Source: Cavia porcellus (lineage: Eukaryota; Chordata; Mammalia; Rodentia; Caviidae). From it: a stretch of DNA of 64,000 nucleotides. Under the pieces are notes generated by a model. That model saw nothing but the letters and a program-made list of their open reading frames with translations. It did no database searches and had not been told where the DNA came from. Of this stretch, positions 47,327 through 59,017 are shown in pieces. The first letter of the stretch is position 1; every line of letters begins with the position of its first letter. A program made the translations under genes and the position numbers. Location: NCBI RefSeq assembly GCF_034190915.1, contig NW_026947490.1, positions 70,173,494 to 70,237,493 on the forward strand, given 5' to 3'.

Positions 47327-47714
47327 TGTGCTCATATAAGCAGGCACATGTTCTGATACTGGAGACTGGACATAAGGCTTCCTGCAGGATAGGTGAGCAC
47401 TAAGTTACACTAAGTTACAGCCTCAGTCTGTTTCGTCACTCCCCCCTGCATCCCCCTGCCCCCCCCCCAAAAAAAAGTCCTAATTACAAGACAATAAGAA
47501 GTTAGGTCAGTGGATAGAGATGTAAAAGAGGTTTTCCTTCTTGGACCAAGTGGCCATGCAATCTCACAGTGCTTCTCCTCTTTGACAACTGCCCTCCTCC
47601 CTTGAGTTGATGCATAGAAAATCCACACTGCAGATTTGCTCAGTAAGTCACAGGGGGTGGTACTACTTGAAGGGGGGAAGATAAGTGGCCTAATGACTTA
47701 TATCAAATGGCTAT

Positions 47715-47880
47715 GTCTGAAGCCCCTGGAGATTTGTTAGAACTGAGAGTGCTGCTGGGCCTTCCTTCTCCAGCTTCTGATTCAGCTGATAGCAGCCAGG
47801 GCCTGGAATTTGCACATCATGGTTCCCACGTGGAGAAGGTGACCAGAGCTTTGAGGGCCTCCATTTGAGAACCAACTGTG
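47715..47880. mobile_element. hAT-Charlie fossil, MER5A-type
   Basis: CCCCTGGAGATTTGTTAGAA, GCTTCTGATTCAGCTGATAG, GGGCCTGGAATTTGCACATC and terminal CCATTTGAGAACCAACTGTG are ordered MER5A features. Confidence 0.8.
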
Positions 47881-47936
47881 GGGGGGCGGGGGTGAGAACC
47901 AACTGTGTGTGTGTGTGGGCGTGAGAACCGACTGTG
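47865..47936. repeat. Three-copy minisatellite from the MER5A end
   Basis: TGAGAACCAACTGTG occurs at 47866-47880, 47893-47907 and (with G for A) 47922-47936, separated by G-rich or GT-rich spacers of 12-14 bases. Appears to have grown by tandem duplication of the transposon terminus. Confidence 0.85.
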
Positions 47937-48649
47937 GTAGTACTTCACTGTAGTATTTAGGAGTTAACGTATCCCTTTTCTCGATTTTTCAGTCATATTA
48001 AAGCTGCTCTTCTCGCGTTAAGCAGACCTAACGTATCTTTTTGTTTTGTCTGATTTGATAAACTTTACTGTAGAAGCAGTAGGTCAACAGGAACTTCCTT
48101 CCCTCCAGTTTGGTTAATTTACAGGAAATCATTATATTTTTTCCTTTTCGTAGAAAAAAATTCAGACAGATGAAACATTTGAGTTTAGCGGTGTTTCACC
48201 ATGCTAATAAAACTCAAGAATTCATGGAAGTGAGGGGATGAGGGTTTATGTGGGTGATATGACTGAAGACTTCCCTGATGGCTGATTATGTTAGCGGAGT
48301 CTTATAGGTTCTTCTGTGTTTCATTTTCTACAGTTTTTGGAAATGCACTAGAACATGAAACACTAAAAATAGTGTGAGAAAATGCTTTATATTCAATGAA
48401 TATATTTTGAAACATCTGTCTTTGTACCCGTTTCAGCTCACGTATTTTAAACTTTTTTACAAAAATCCTGTTGTTTAACCTACCCTCTTTTTCTCATCTA
48501 TGATGAATATTCCCTTTGATGTAAAACAAATGTTTCATAATTACTTGAAGAGGATTTATTTCCTGGTCACACAAAAGCAAAACCATTGGTTTTAATGGTT
48601 TAGGTTTGAAAAAAATCTGTCAATAATGTGCATTTAAATTTACAATCAG

Positions 48650-48748
48650 CAGGGGCTGAGGATTTAGCACAGCGGCATAAGCACCTGCATGGCAAGCACA
48701 AGGTCATGAATTCAATCCCTGGTACCAAGAAAAAGAAAAAAAATATGT
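48650..48748 (+). mobile_element. ID-like SINE, sense
   Basis: CAGGGGCTGAGGATTTAGCA, AAGCACCTGCATGGCAAGCA, AAGGTCATGAATTCAATCCC and an A-rich tail. One of the least diverged copies here. Confidence 0.92.
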
Positions 48749-49370
48749 TAGAAAACGTTTATAATCAGCTACTATTTATTGCTTTAGTAGGTAGTAGATC
48801 AGCTATATATGTATATACTGGCAATTGATTCATTTGTGAAAATTGTTTAATATACTAAATAATGGATATATAATATGCTTAAATAATTATTTAAATTATG
48901 TAACTGAAAACTATTAAAAATTATTGGCAGGTGGTACCTAAAATACATATTATAGATGTTTATTTTAAAAAGGTAGATACTGAATTAATGAGTCAAACTA
49001 TTTTAAGGAGTAACCTATGTGTAGCTAGCTCCATTCATTCAGAATGATAATAATTTTATTTTGATTTCAAAATTCAACTTTGGGAAGGCAAGGTATTTAA
49101 TAGCATGATTTGAAAATGAAAATGAAAATCAAACAGGAAAAGGACTGATACAGAAGGATTATTCAGTATCACAGTTAATAATAAATATATATGTTTATAT
49201 AGTCACTATATGGATTTCTGAAAAGGTTGTTTTTAATGAAGAATAAATCCAATAATCCAGAGATAATTTTATTTGTGTGTAGCATGCTTTAATATGTAAA
49301 TTACATACCATTATTGTACCAAGTAGACATGAAAATGCATTTTCTGTTTCTTTTTTCAAATCATTAATAG

Positions 49371-49424
49371 GGAGAAGCAGGATCCCCAGGCATGCCCGGG
49401 CAGGATGGACCTCAGGGAGAGCCT
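49371..49424 (+). CDS. COL21A1: COL21A1 exon, Gly-X-Y repeats (54 bp), last in window
   Basis: A phase-0 54-bp exon: GEAGSPGMPGQDGPQGEP. The acceptor is TCATTAATAG|GGA with the T-rich tract set back; the donor GAGCCT|GTGAGT is strong. Human reads GAPGQDGTRGEP in the second half. The next expected segment (GIPGFPGNRG in human) is not found up to 64000. Confidence 0.96.
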
Positions 49425-49914
49425 GTGAGTACTTTCTCCATTCATCATAAAGCACGATGTTTTTGGCGTGTCATGAAATCCTATGACTATCTAAATTCTC
49501 CTCCTCTTTGCTATTCTTGTTCAATGACTTTCAGATTTTGGAGGTTGTAGAGATTTGTGTGGAGCATTGTAATACATTGTAATACAGATGGGGAAGTGGG
49601 TTAGGTGCAGTGTGACTCCAGCCACACCCCTCCTGTCTAAATTAGCAGCTAGCACACACATCTCAGTCCCCTGCAGAGCCTTTGACCTGTGTCACTTTGC
49701 CACTGGTGCATTATTTTGTAATGTGTTCTCTGAGCTCATGACTTTAGTAAAAATCGGAGTATAGAGATATAACATTAAGAAAGTACTAGATAAGAATACT
49801 AGATGTCTGTACTTTTAGCAAGTAGGTCAGATGATTCTTCAGATGAATTTTGGAAATGTAGACGTGCTTCTTTTATTTCTACAACTCATAACCAACATTG
49901 ATTTACTTATTTTA

Positions 49915-50060
49915 ATTTTTGTTAGTACATTTTTCAGTGCATATTTATATAGTAGATCTCATTTCATTCATCAAATATGTCTCTTCTCAGAGAACTTGCA
50001 ATTTGTATGGGCAGGAGGAAGTAGGTCAACAAATGAAATAATAAGTTTATTAGCATTCAT
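49915..50060. mobile_element. LINE-2 fragment
   Basis: TCATTTCATTCATCAAATATG, CAGAGAACTTGCAATTTG and AGGTCAACAAATGAAATAAT match the L2 3' end pattern. Diverged. Confidence 0.5.
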
Positions 50061-50309
50061 CATGAAGTGTACAGTTGGCAGCCCAGAATTCACATGCTAG
50101 ACGTGTGACAGAGCTTACCAAGGCTTCTTATTCAGGGTGGAAGGATTGAACTCTTAGCATTCTTCAAATTTACCTGAAATTTCAATGTGTGTATTATGAT
50201 GCACTAGAGTAAATTCTATATAAAGCTTCTGCCCTTGATAATATAATTTGGGAGGCTGAAGTAAAAGGATGTAAATGACTCCCAGCATAAGAATGTTTAT
50301 AGTAAGGGC

Positions 50310-50475
50310 CACATCGGAATTAGTCCTGGATTTGGAAGACCAAGGTAAAGACAGTCTCTGGCTCTGCTATGTGCTGGCCATGTTTATGGGACAGATCACT
50401 TTATGTCTCTGAATACCTCTGACTTCTTAATAGGGTAGATGTTTATAAAGCTTTTTAGTAGTGCTGTTGTGCTTT
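50310..50475 (+). mobile_element. MIR fragment, sense
   Basis: GGAATTAGTCCTGGATTTGG, CTGGCTCTGCTATGTGCTGG, CATGTTTATGGGACAGATCA, ACTTTATGTCTCTGAATACC follow the MIR core and 3' region. Confidence 0.6.
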
Positions 50476-51296
50476 TTAGTAGTGCTTCCGTAGGAAACTT
50501 GAAAATATTGTCAAAATAGTACACAATTGCATGGAATTATTCTAAGTACTAAGGAATATAGGAAGGCAGTCCTGCATCTTGAATGGCTGAGAAATTTTTA
50601 CCAAGGACTGGGAACTAGAATTGAAATGAAAAGATGGGGGACTGGGCACTAGCCTGGGTGAAAGCACACAGATGAGGTGGTTGAAAGTGTGCCCACAAGG
50701 CAAGGAAATAATCCAAACGAAGTGCTGAGGATGCAGTGAAAGGACCTGTTGCAGGATAGGAACTGTGGAGGAAGGCAGAGAGGACTGTAACGTGGAGATC
50801 TTTATCTATCAGTTAGAAGGTAAACCGTTAATTCACTTCCCTTTGAAATTTTTGGAAGGATAAAAAGAATAAATGATAAAAAAAAATGTTTCAGAAGCAG
50901 TTTCTGAGTTATTGGTTGTAAGTAGAATGTATGGAAAGGGGAAGACACTGTAATAATCCCCGAGTTTGTGACAGACAAGGTGTGGGCGTGAGACCTCCAA
51001 TATGGTCGAGCTAGCAATGCAGAATGTTCTCGGGGAGCAGGTGGGTTCAGTGCATCTTGGCACTGATTTTTCTTATGGTGGAAGAACTTCAGGGCCTTGG
51101 GACTAGATATGAAAGTGGGTGTAATTAGTCATCTGTGTTGTAGTTTCAGGAACAATGTGAAGAGGAAGAGAGAAATAAATGCAACAAATGGCAGTGGCAG
51201 GAAGGGAGATAAAAAGAGGGAGAGGAGGGGGAGGCAAAAGGGAAGAAAAATTAAGAGGGAACGATGACACCACAGAGATCAGAACTGGGTCCTGCA

Positions 51297-51372
51297 GCCG
51301 GTGAAGGAGCTCAGTGATGCGATGTCTGCCTGACAAGTAAGAGACCCTGAGTTCAATTGCAAGTAACCTCCC
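51297..51372 (+). mobile_element. ID-like SINE, sense, short
   Basis: GCCGGTGAAGGAGCTCAGTG, GTCTGCCTGACAAGTAAGAG and GAGTTCAATTGCAAGTAACC match the ID body without a clear tail. Confidence 0.75.
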
Positions 51373-51769
51373 CAGAAAGAGCTGGGTCCTTATTATGAGA
51401 GGACTACATTAGAAATGTTTGTGAATTATTTAGAATTTTCCCATAGAAATAATGTCACAAAGGGAAGATTGGCTAATACATCTCTGTAAACAGTCATATG
51501 TTAGTATAAGGAAATGTGTTTACTTTGGATTTAGTACTTTTCAGTTCTGCTAATAAAAATATCAAGAACATTAAATAGGAAATGAGGCACTCTGGGGAAT
51601 TTTCTTCCTGGGGCTGCCCTCCTCTCTTCTGGGCAGAATCCTTGCTCTTGCCCTGCATTATCCAATCTTACTCTTTTCTCAAGATGTGTTCTTGTCTAAA
51701 GTTTTTGTGCTACAATAAATTTCCATGGAAGACACCACAGGTCTTCAGACTTCAATCTTTACCTTCTTT

Positions 51770-51890
51770 CCCTTCCAGCATTTATTGTGTTTCTATCGTG
51801 TGTGGTTCAGTAGTGAGAGAAACACAGGGATGGCCTCATGGAAGCTCGGGGCTTAGTAGATGGTAAAGGAGTGAACAAAACAGAAGCCCA
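51770..51890 (+). mobile_element. LINE-2 fragment, sense
   Basis: CAGCATTTATTGTGTTTCTAT, CCTCATGGAAGCTCGGGGCT and GGAGTGAACAAAACAGAAGC are in L2-like content; order is partly disturbed. Confidence 0.5.
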
Positions 51891-52070
51891 GTTATGATGA
51901 TCTCAGAGACAGGTAAATGAGGAGTTGAGACAGATGGTGATGAAACTAGGGACTGGAGCTTATTTAGGTGCAACCCAAATGCAATGTAGATACAAAATGG
52001 GGAGTCACTGATTGAGACTCCCGTACCTGCCCCACAGATCCACTGAGGAAGGAGGAGGGAGATGCTTTAT

Positions 52071-52285
52071 GCCAGAGGTCTCTTCTCTGCGCCATGGACT
52101 AGTATAGGTTTCTAGCCTCTCAGGAGCCTCGCCACACAGCAGGGGGTGGGCGGTGGGTGAGTGCGGGAGGCTTCCTCTGTGCTCATAGGCACTGCCCCTT
52201 TGTTGTTCGCTATTTGAATCTACCTCCTGTCTAATGAGTGTGGAATTAGATTCTCACAAGAACAAGAACCATACTATGAACAGTA
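52071..52285. mobile_element. hAT-type DNA transposon fossil (MER30-like)
   Basis: GAGGTCTCTTCTCTGCGCCA, GCCTCGCCACACAGCAGGGGG, TGGGCGGTGGGTGAGTGCG, GAATTAGATTCTCACAAGAAC and GAACCATACTATGAACAG follow in order a known mammalian nonautonomous DNA element, which I recall as MER30. The family name is from memory. Confidence 0.65.
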
Positions 52286-53329
52286 AGTCAGACTTGTAAG
52301 GAATATTATGCTGTGAGATTGACCTTTGCCATTTGTGAAAAGTTTAAAACAGAAAAAAATAATCCCTAACATTTGTTTGCTTTGTAATACGGAGATTGTT
52401 CCATTCTATGTGAATAATGATTTCAAGTATTTATAGTAAATGATTTGTCCCCACTAAAAATACATGTTTAGTGTACTTTTTCTGTAATGTGGTAGCCAAG
52501 AAAATTAATAGACTTTAAATCAGAAGAAGAGAAGCTCCTAGAAAAATGCTTTTAAGCCAATTAAACACAACTTATTGCAGCCTGGTGGTGATTCATCCCT
52601 GTTAGCAGATTGATACATATAAACACTGGCTCCTGGAATTCAAGTTGAAAACAAGGAGTCTTTCACTGGGAATGATTATATTACTTTATAGTATAAATAT
52701 GCTTCCATGTCAGTATCTTCAATTTTAAAGGCTAACTAATCAATCCTAAAAATAATTCAGTACTATACGTAATTTACTTTCTAAATGGTAAATTATAACA
52801 AATTAACTTTAATTCAGTTAACTATAAACTTAATTTTAACACTTTGCTATATATACTATAGTTGATTTAACCAGCAATCACTGGGTTAGTGATTATAGTC
52901 TTTTCTTACACATTAAACATAGTTAAGAATATCTAGTTTTATCAGATTTTATCCTAGTTAACAGTGTGGTGATTAGTTATGGTTCTGGCATCCCAAGGTC
53001 ACATGAGCCAGTAGAATACAATGCGGTATGAATGCTCTGGTAGTAGATACAGGAGCTTGAAGAGTGTAGATTTGTAGGTGAATTTGAAACATCACTAAAA
53101 ATGATGTATACTTTTTTATTTAAATTTTTTCTATATTCTTTTATAAAGTATTTAAATACATTTAAATTATATAGTATACTATAGTATATCTAAATTTACT
53201 ATTTTAAATTTTGTACTATGCATTCTTTAAAAGCACTCTTTTGACCAAATATTGGAAGACAAGCAGGATTTGGGTAGTTGTGACTCATCTAGGGAAGAGC
53301 ATGGAGTGTTTTCCAAGACAGAAGTAAAG

Positions 53330-53670
53330 AAAGCCTGATACTCTTCATATAGCTGATGTTATTTCAGGCTGTCTGAAGAGCCCAGAAGGGAGGAAGAAAA
53401 ACAATAAAGGCATGAGGGAAGGTGAAGATGTGTCTCCAGTAGAGATGTGCCTTATACATCTGTGCTACTGAGAGATTACCTGAGAGTAATATGAGCCAGC
53501 CAGAGTTTTATGTAAGTAAGTTAATCAGATCGAAGTTTTAGAAAGATCACTCTTAACAGCAGAGATGGCAAGGGTGGATCAGGGTGAAGAGCAGAGTCTG
53601 GCAGCTGTCTATTGACATCCAGGACCAGTAAGTGAAGAACTTTCAGGGTAGTTAGGGAGAGCAGGGGGCT
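53330..53670 (+). repeat. Old purine-rich interspersed repeat, family uncertain
   Basis: Similar style to the repeats at 18.4 and 22.5 kb (AGAAAGATCACTCTTAACAG, GCAGAGTCTGGCAGCTGTC). Not assigned. Confidence 0.3.
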
Positions 53671-54859
53671 GATTTACACTACATCCATGCTACTATAGCT
53701 AAGAATCAATTGAAAGTTTGTAAGATAAGAAGAAATGACTCTCAAAGTCTTAGAGCATGGACAGAAGTAAGAAAATGCTAAACTAAACACAAGAAGAGTC
53801 AGTGTTACCCAAGGCTCACAAGATGTTTTTCAACTAGAGCATGTCTAGATAATAGCACAAGTATTTAAGCAGGTAATCTACCTTTGAATAATCAGAAAAT
53901 ATTTTTAAATGAGGACTTATACAATTTTAATAATAAATAAAACTTCAGATTGAAGACTTTTAGGTGAATTTCTAGGAATAATGGTAAGAAGTTGAAAAGT
54001 GCCTTAATTCTTTAAACCTGCAATGTTATATTTGAATGAAGTTTTGTAGATATGATTATATGAAGACTCTTGTGGTGGGAGAATTATCTTGGATTATCTG
54101 ATGTCTTCATATAGTCAACTCAGTGTTTAAGAAACAGAGCAGGAAGAAATTCTGTCCATAGACTGCCATGCCAACCCCTGCCTGAGACTTCCCAGCTCAC
54201 CCTGTTGAGGGTCAGCAGTATGGGTTTTATGCTTCCCTATCAAGTTCCCATGATGCATAAATCAACTCTTTCCAGAAATCTGTACTGCATTTGAGAAGAA
54301 AACAGAACTTGTAGACAATGTATTTGTATATTTCACAGAGGAGATTTCTGAGCAAAGTGCTGATGTTGTGGGGTGATTTCTTGGTGTTTAGCAAACAGTA
54401 AACTGAAGAAAGGACTATTAAGCAAAGCAGAACCAGCATTTGATGACTTGGAAAATTTTCAGTTTGTCCTGATTACAAGAGTAGTTAAAATGAATAGATT
54501 CTCTGTTAGAAAAGCGTGCTGGATATAGGCTAAAGATGTAGCTAGACAAACTTCTGCTGTGGCTAAATAGTTTAGGAATGTACTGCAGAGATCTCCTCAA
54601 TCATCCCTGTAGAATGCTTAGGTAAAGATGAAATTACTTACTGTACTGGTTTTGTATAAATCATAGTTATGGGATATGATAATGTATTAATTATGCATAA
54701 AATAGATCTACGTGAATAAACATTATAGGGCTCATTATAGGACTTAATCATATTTCAGTTACTTTACTCATCTCCCCTTACTCTTGTGGGTTTTGATGTA
54801 TGTTATATTCCATTTATGTTAATTCGTATTGAGTTTCTCCCATGTTTTTTGGGAGTTGA

Positions 54860-55052
54860 GGTAACCAGGCATGGTGACACATCCCTCTAATTCCAGAACT
54901 GTGGGAGGCTGAGGCAAGAGGATGGCAGGTTCAAGCCTACCCTGGGCAGTTATTGAGGCTTTGTCTCAAATAAAAGATTAAAATAAAAGAGGACTGGTAT
55001 ATAGCTCTGTGTAAATGTCTTAGGCTCAATTCCCACTACCAGAAAAAAAAAT
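54860..55052 (+). mobile_element. B1+ID composite SINE, sense, near full length
   Basis: AACCAGGCATGGTGACACAT, GGGAGGCTGAGGCAAGAGGA and TTGAGGCTTTGTCTCAAATA make a B1 monomer. An AT-rich linker joins it to GGACTGGTATATAGCTCTGT, CTTAGGCTCAATTCCCACTA, an ID-like part, and then an A tail. One tail at the far end suggests the two parts moved as a unit. Confidence 0.85.
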
Positions 55053-55329
55053 TATGCTTGGATATTGAATCTTTCTGTTCAAAAGATGCTGTACTCGACA
55101 GACTAAGTATTAAAGAGAAATCAGACATTTCTAAAGAACCCGAAATGTTGTAAATGTTTGCCTAACTCCTCAGGAAGTTTGATTTTATTTTGAGCAGCGA
55201 GATGGATGGTGCAAGCTCAGCCGTGTAACGACAAGGAGCATTCATCTTCAGTTAGGTCACCCTAACTGAATCCATCTTGTACTCCCATCTTGTATTCCAA
55301 CCCACCCTGTATTCTATCTTCTTGGACTG

Positions 55330-55624
55330 GCTGCTTTGTTTTGACCAATTACCAATCAAATTAGCTACAGTATAACTATTTCCATTCCACTGCATCGCAG
55401 CTATTTTTGCCCTTGTGCTTAGCTTTCCTTTCATTGGGTTTAACACACTTGCCTGGCTGCCACTCGCCTCTGTTCTGCTCACCTGTCAGCTACAGGTGCA
55501 CAGGTTTGCTGAGGGCTCCAGGCGGAGCCTAGGTGGAGACAGTGCTCCCTGTCAGAGCACAGATCCCAGGAGCTCTGTGATAACAGAGAAAATGACACCA
55601 CCTTTTCTGGATCTACAAAGGTGA
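55330..55624 (+). promoter_or_regulatory. Possible LTR-like promoter with candidate first exon
   Basis: Within an AT-rich intron this stretch has two CCAAT-type boxes (GACCAATTACCAATC, and ATTGGG on the other strand), a TATA-like ACAGTATAACT between them, then a GC-rich 150 bp with a 69-codon open frame starting with a hydrophobic, signal-like run (MLSFPFIGF...). The frame runs to CAAAG|GTGAGA, a good donor. That donor is in phase 2, while all COL21A1 collagen exons start in phase 0, so it cannot supply an in-frame start for this gene. It could be a solo LTR or an untranslated alternative exon, or chance. Confidence 0.2.
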
Positions 55625-56888
55625 GAAATTGCTTCTTAAGAATATCTGCAGCCTTTTAATTATGAAAAATGTTTGTTCTCACTTTTTCTAGAATAAAATG
55701 TGGATTTTATTGTACAGTGTTTAATGTGGCTAGCATAGATAGGTTTTTGTTGCTTTCTTTCCTCATGCTTTTCAAATTCTTGCTAAACCACATATTTGCT
55801 TGGCCCTATGGCGTAATAACTGCCAAGCTTGTCCAAATCATCACTTAGGAGACAAGTAGATCTTTTGTTTAATCAAAACAGAAGACCTCTGTTGTTGTGG
55901 TCAAATTGTTTGACATATCATTCTTATGCATAAAGACAATATGTGCATAAATGGCAAAGGAAGTTGATATTGAGTTGCCATGGTGACCTCTAGTGTGGGG
56001 CAGTGCACTCTGGTAAGCTAGAAATGCAGAGCTGACTTTATTTACTGGAGCATATTTTTAGACAGAGAAGATAAAAGGAAAAACATCAAATAGTTCTTTT
56101 TGGTTCTTATTTGATTGACAGTTGAATGGTAAGATTTTTAAGTCTTTTGTATAGATTTGTAATATTTTCCCTATACCTGTTTCAGGTTACAGGAGTGGCA
56201 CTTCCTCGGTATGTGCTGACTGAACCAATCGTAAAGTGAAACTTGTAGCTGCTGTTAGAAATTTGCACATTTCATAATGGTAAAGGCAAACCACTCTCAG
56301 CAAGTTAGATAATACAATTTGGAAATCCATTGTCTTTATTGTACCAGTCTCCTACTGCTTCTAGTGGTTAAGAATAATTTCAAAATAGGCTTTACCAAAA
56401 TTAAATGTTGTAAAGGTGTAATTTTTCTACAGAAATGATTAAATTTGTAAGCAGTAGCCACAATTTTTGATCTCTAGACACGATACTTGACATTGTAATA
56501 ACTGTGAAAATATACTGGGTTTTTTTGGACTGTTTTTTTTTTTTTAACCTCATAAAGCAAATGTTGACCATTGCCTGTACAAGTTAGTTAATAAAGTTCT
56601 ACCAAGTTTAATCATGGGTTTGTTTGATTCTTTCCTATTTTAAATAACATAAACATCATTGACATAGCAGAACTTAACCAGTATCACTAGTATTTACCTA
56701 CTAGAAAAGAACCATAGGTTTTAGTGACATCGGTAATTAAAATCATGAAAATAACATATAATTGTAGTTCATGAATGCTGTAATATCTTTTAGTTAATCT
56801 GTAATTTTGCCAAGGACAATTATATGAATTTGTATTTCCAAATGGAATTCATATCTTCGATGTATTTATAATATTTTTGTGCACCTCA

Positions 56889-57180
56889 GTCCAAAATGGA
56901 CCCATCCCACAGTGGTCCTGGTAGATCATAATGGAGCTATAACTTTTCTGTCACCCAGAGGCATGACTGTAGTCATGTCATGACACTGATGCTCTGATTA
57001 ACAAGCCAGGATAACACGTATGTTTGTGTCTTCACTTTGAACATAGATGTTTAAAATGTAATGAAAGCTATACTATTTTTAAAACAGAAAAATGGGTATT
57101 GTTGTAGTCATAGTTTACAAGTGAAACAATTTAATACAGGATACATAATTTATAGGATTATTTTATAACATTCACCTAAA
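56889..57180 (+). mobile_element. Tigger-type DNA transposon fragment (Zombi/MER7-like)
   Basis: Starts CAGTCCAAAATGGACCCATC, continues CCCACAGTGGTCCTGG, ATCATAATGGAGCTATAAC, GGCATGACTGTAGTCATG. This order matches an old Tigger relative (family name from memory). Roughly 200 bp of it recurs at 60250-60480. Confidence 0.6.
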
Positions 57181-57184
57181 GAGT

Positions 57185-58613
57185 CAAATGCGAAATTGTA
57201 CGGGAGAGCTGTCCACCCACTAGAGACCCAAAGAATCCAGCTGAGGGCCTGGATCCCATGGCCATGTCCTGCATGAATCCAGATGAAGATGTGGGGTCCA
57301 CAGCAGTGTCCTTCACGAGTCCAGCTGGAGGCCTTGAGCCTAAGACAAGGTCTCAAGCAAGTCTATATCAAGGCTCTGCACTGGAAAGGCCCAAAGGTCA
57401 GTGGTGGAAACCAGAAAATTTGTACCAGTGGGATGAAGAATCTGTGCCTGCCAGTAGACTGAGGAATCTGCACTGGAGCAATAAAGAAACACACAGGGTA
57501 AGAGCTCCCCTGAAGAGAACTGTAGCCATCCTCAGCAACAGCAAGGACTCGAGCTCCTCCAGTGATGAGAACTGCTGAGTTCATATCAGGAAAGCCAGTG
57601 TGACAAGCTTCTCCAGGAGGACCAGCAACACACCATCTTCCCCTCCGGTTCTCTTTTAATGCATTGGCAATAATACTCAGGTGGGCTATCTACACCCAGC
57701 ACCATGATTCCATTCAACTGGGTGTTACAAGTTGACCACTAGTTAATCTACCACAATCCACACCTGATCCACTTGTTAACCAGATATATTTCCTTAAACC
57801 TTGGTCTCCAGTGGCAGGTTTGTAAAAAGTTAACATATCTTTGTCTATTTGATATACATTAGTATAAAAGTTACATATATACAATTCTTATTGCACTCAT
57901 TTATGCACCAAAACAAAATAAAGCATAATCAAAATTCAAGTTACACCCAAAATACTTTGACTAATCTGATTACAAACATATATCTTGAGGAGTATTAAAC
58001 ACAATCACAATCCTTGCTTCCCATTAACTTTCAACAACAGGGTTTGGCAACACTAAGAGACACCCCCAAGAGATTTTCTGCATTTCAAATACACTCCTCT
58101 CTTCTGGTAAAAGGCCTTGGATCATTTTTCATTGTCATCAACCACACTCTCCTCTGTGACATCCTTGCAATACATAACTCCACTGTGCCCTCCCCTCTGG
58201 CCAAATGTTTCAGATCACTAGACTGGCTCTTCAGGCTTAATTTCAAACACATCTGGCTCAAAACCTTCAACCGTTACCATGTCACCATCCCAAGCATTGA
58301 AATATTTCTGCTCCCCAGGCAATATCTCCAAGTACAAGCAAAATGCAGACCAATTTTGTGCACAACACCCACCATCTGGGATCCAGCAGCCAGTGCAAAC
58401 CTTGTCAGTGGAAGCCTCCTAAGCTTCATCTTAAACAGCAGCATTTCCATCAAAACTCTTTATTTTCCAGATTTACCAGTCTTCCATGTGGCTTACAAGA
58501 TGGGGGTGAGGAGATGCCTCTTCAACCAGTCTCTCAAAATCTTTCTTAGTTAATTCTCAAGGCTCTTAAACCACATGGCGTGGAAACATATCAGGGACCC
58601 CACTCTGGTTACC
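57185..58613 (-). mobile_element. MaLR internal region, 5' part, antisense (probable)
   Basis: The last 80 bases before 58614 (TTAAACCACATGGCGTGG, GGGACCCCACTCTGGTTACC) correspond to the segment just inside the LTR at 2385-2421, where the primer-binding site would be. The rest has several open frames (57258-57578; 58014-58553, 179 codons) with no domain I recognise. These are taken as remnants, not genes. The left half is less certainly MaLR. Confidence 0.5.
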
Positions 58614-59017
58614 AATTCTAGCCTAGTTACTTTCCTCATTACTGAAACAAAATACCCAACACCCAAGGTTAGTGGAAATGTTTATTTAGCTAATAGTTTA
58701 TAGAAGTTTTGGTCCATAATTAAATTACTCCAAGGCAAGGGGTTACATGTTAGTGGGCCAGCAGTTCATGGCAGCAGGAGATAGCAAAATAACAAGAGCT
58801 AATGGGGAAATCAAGCCTTTTTCTTTCCTTTGTATCTTTATCCAGACTGCTGGTATTTGGGTGGTGTTGATCCAATTAGTGGAGTTACCCACCCTTAATC
58901 CCAGCATTCTTAATCTGGCATTGAACCATAAATCAATCTAGATTCAGCTGTCTCTAAAAATTCCCCATCAAAAAGTACACGATGCTTTAAGGGGACAGTT
59001 AGACAGAAATCATATCA
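58614..59017 (-). mobile_element. MaLR LTR, antisense
   Basis: Starts near CCTAGTTACTTTCCTC, has ACTGAAACAAAATACCCAAC and GCTTTAAGGGGACAGTTAG and ends AAATCATATCA, the reverse complement of a MaLR LTR start. It lies between internal-region sequence on both sides. Confidence 0.7.

Larger units (their letters stand above)
37643..49370 (+). other. COL21A1: 11.7-kb intron in the collagen domain
   Basis: Noncoding and almost wholly transposon-derived from 38.9 to 43.8 kb (antisense L1), then a sense MaLR LTR, MIR, SINEs and two hAT-type fossils. From 37.8 to 38.4 kb and 45.2-46.1 kb I see nothing nameable. The acceptor is ATCATTAATAG, with a pyrimidine tract about 20 bases upstream. Confidence 0.8.

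Noticed and set aside
57258..57578. 106-codon frame with a serine-rich acidic end, looking like a small protein
   Set aside because: Inside the MaLR/Tigger block, with no promoter, no homologue recognised and a competing minus-strand frame.
58014..58553. 179-codon plus-strand open frame
   Set aside because: It lies antisense within a probable MaLR internal region and shows no domain; there is a second chance frame over the same bases.
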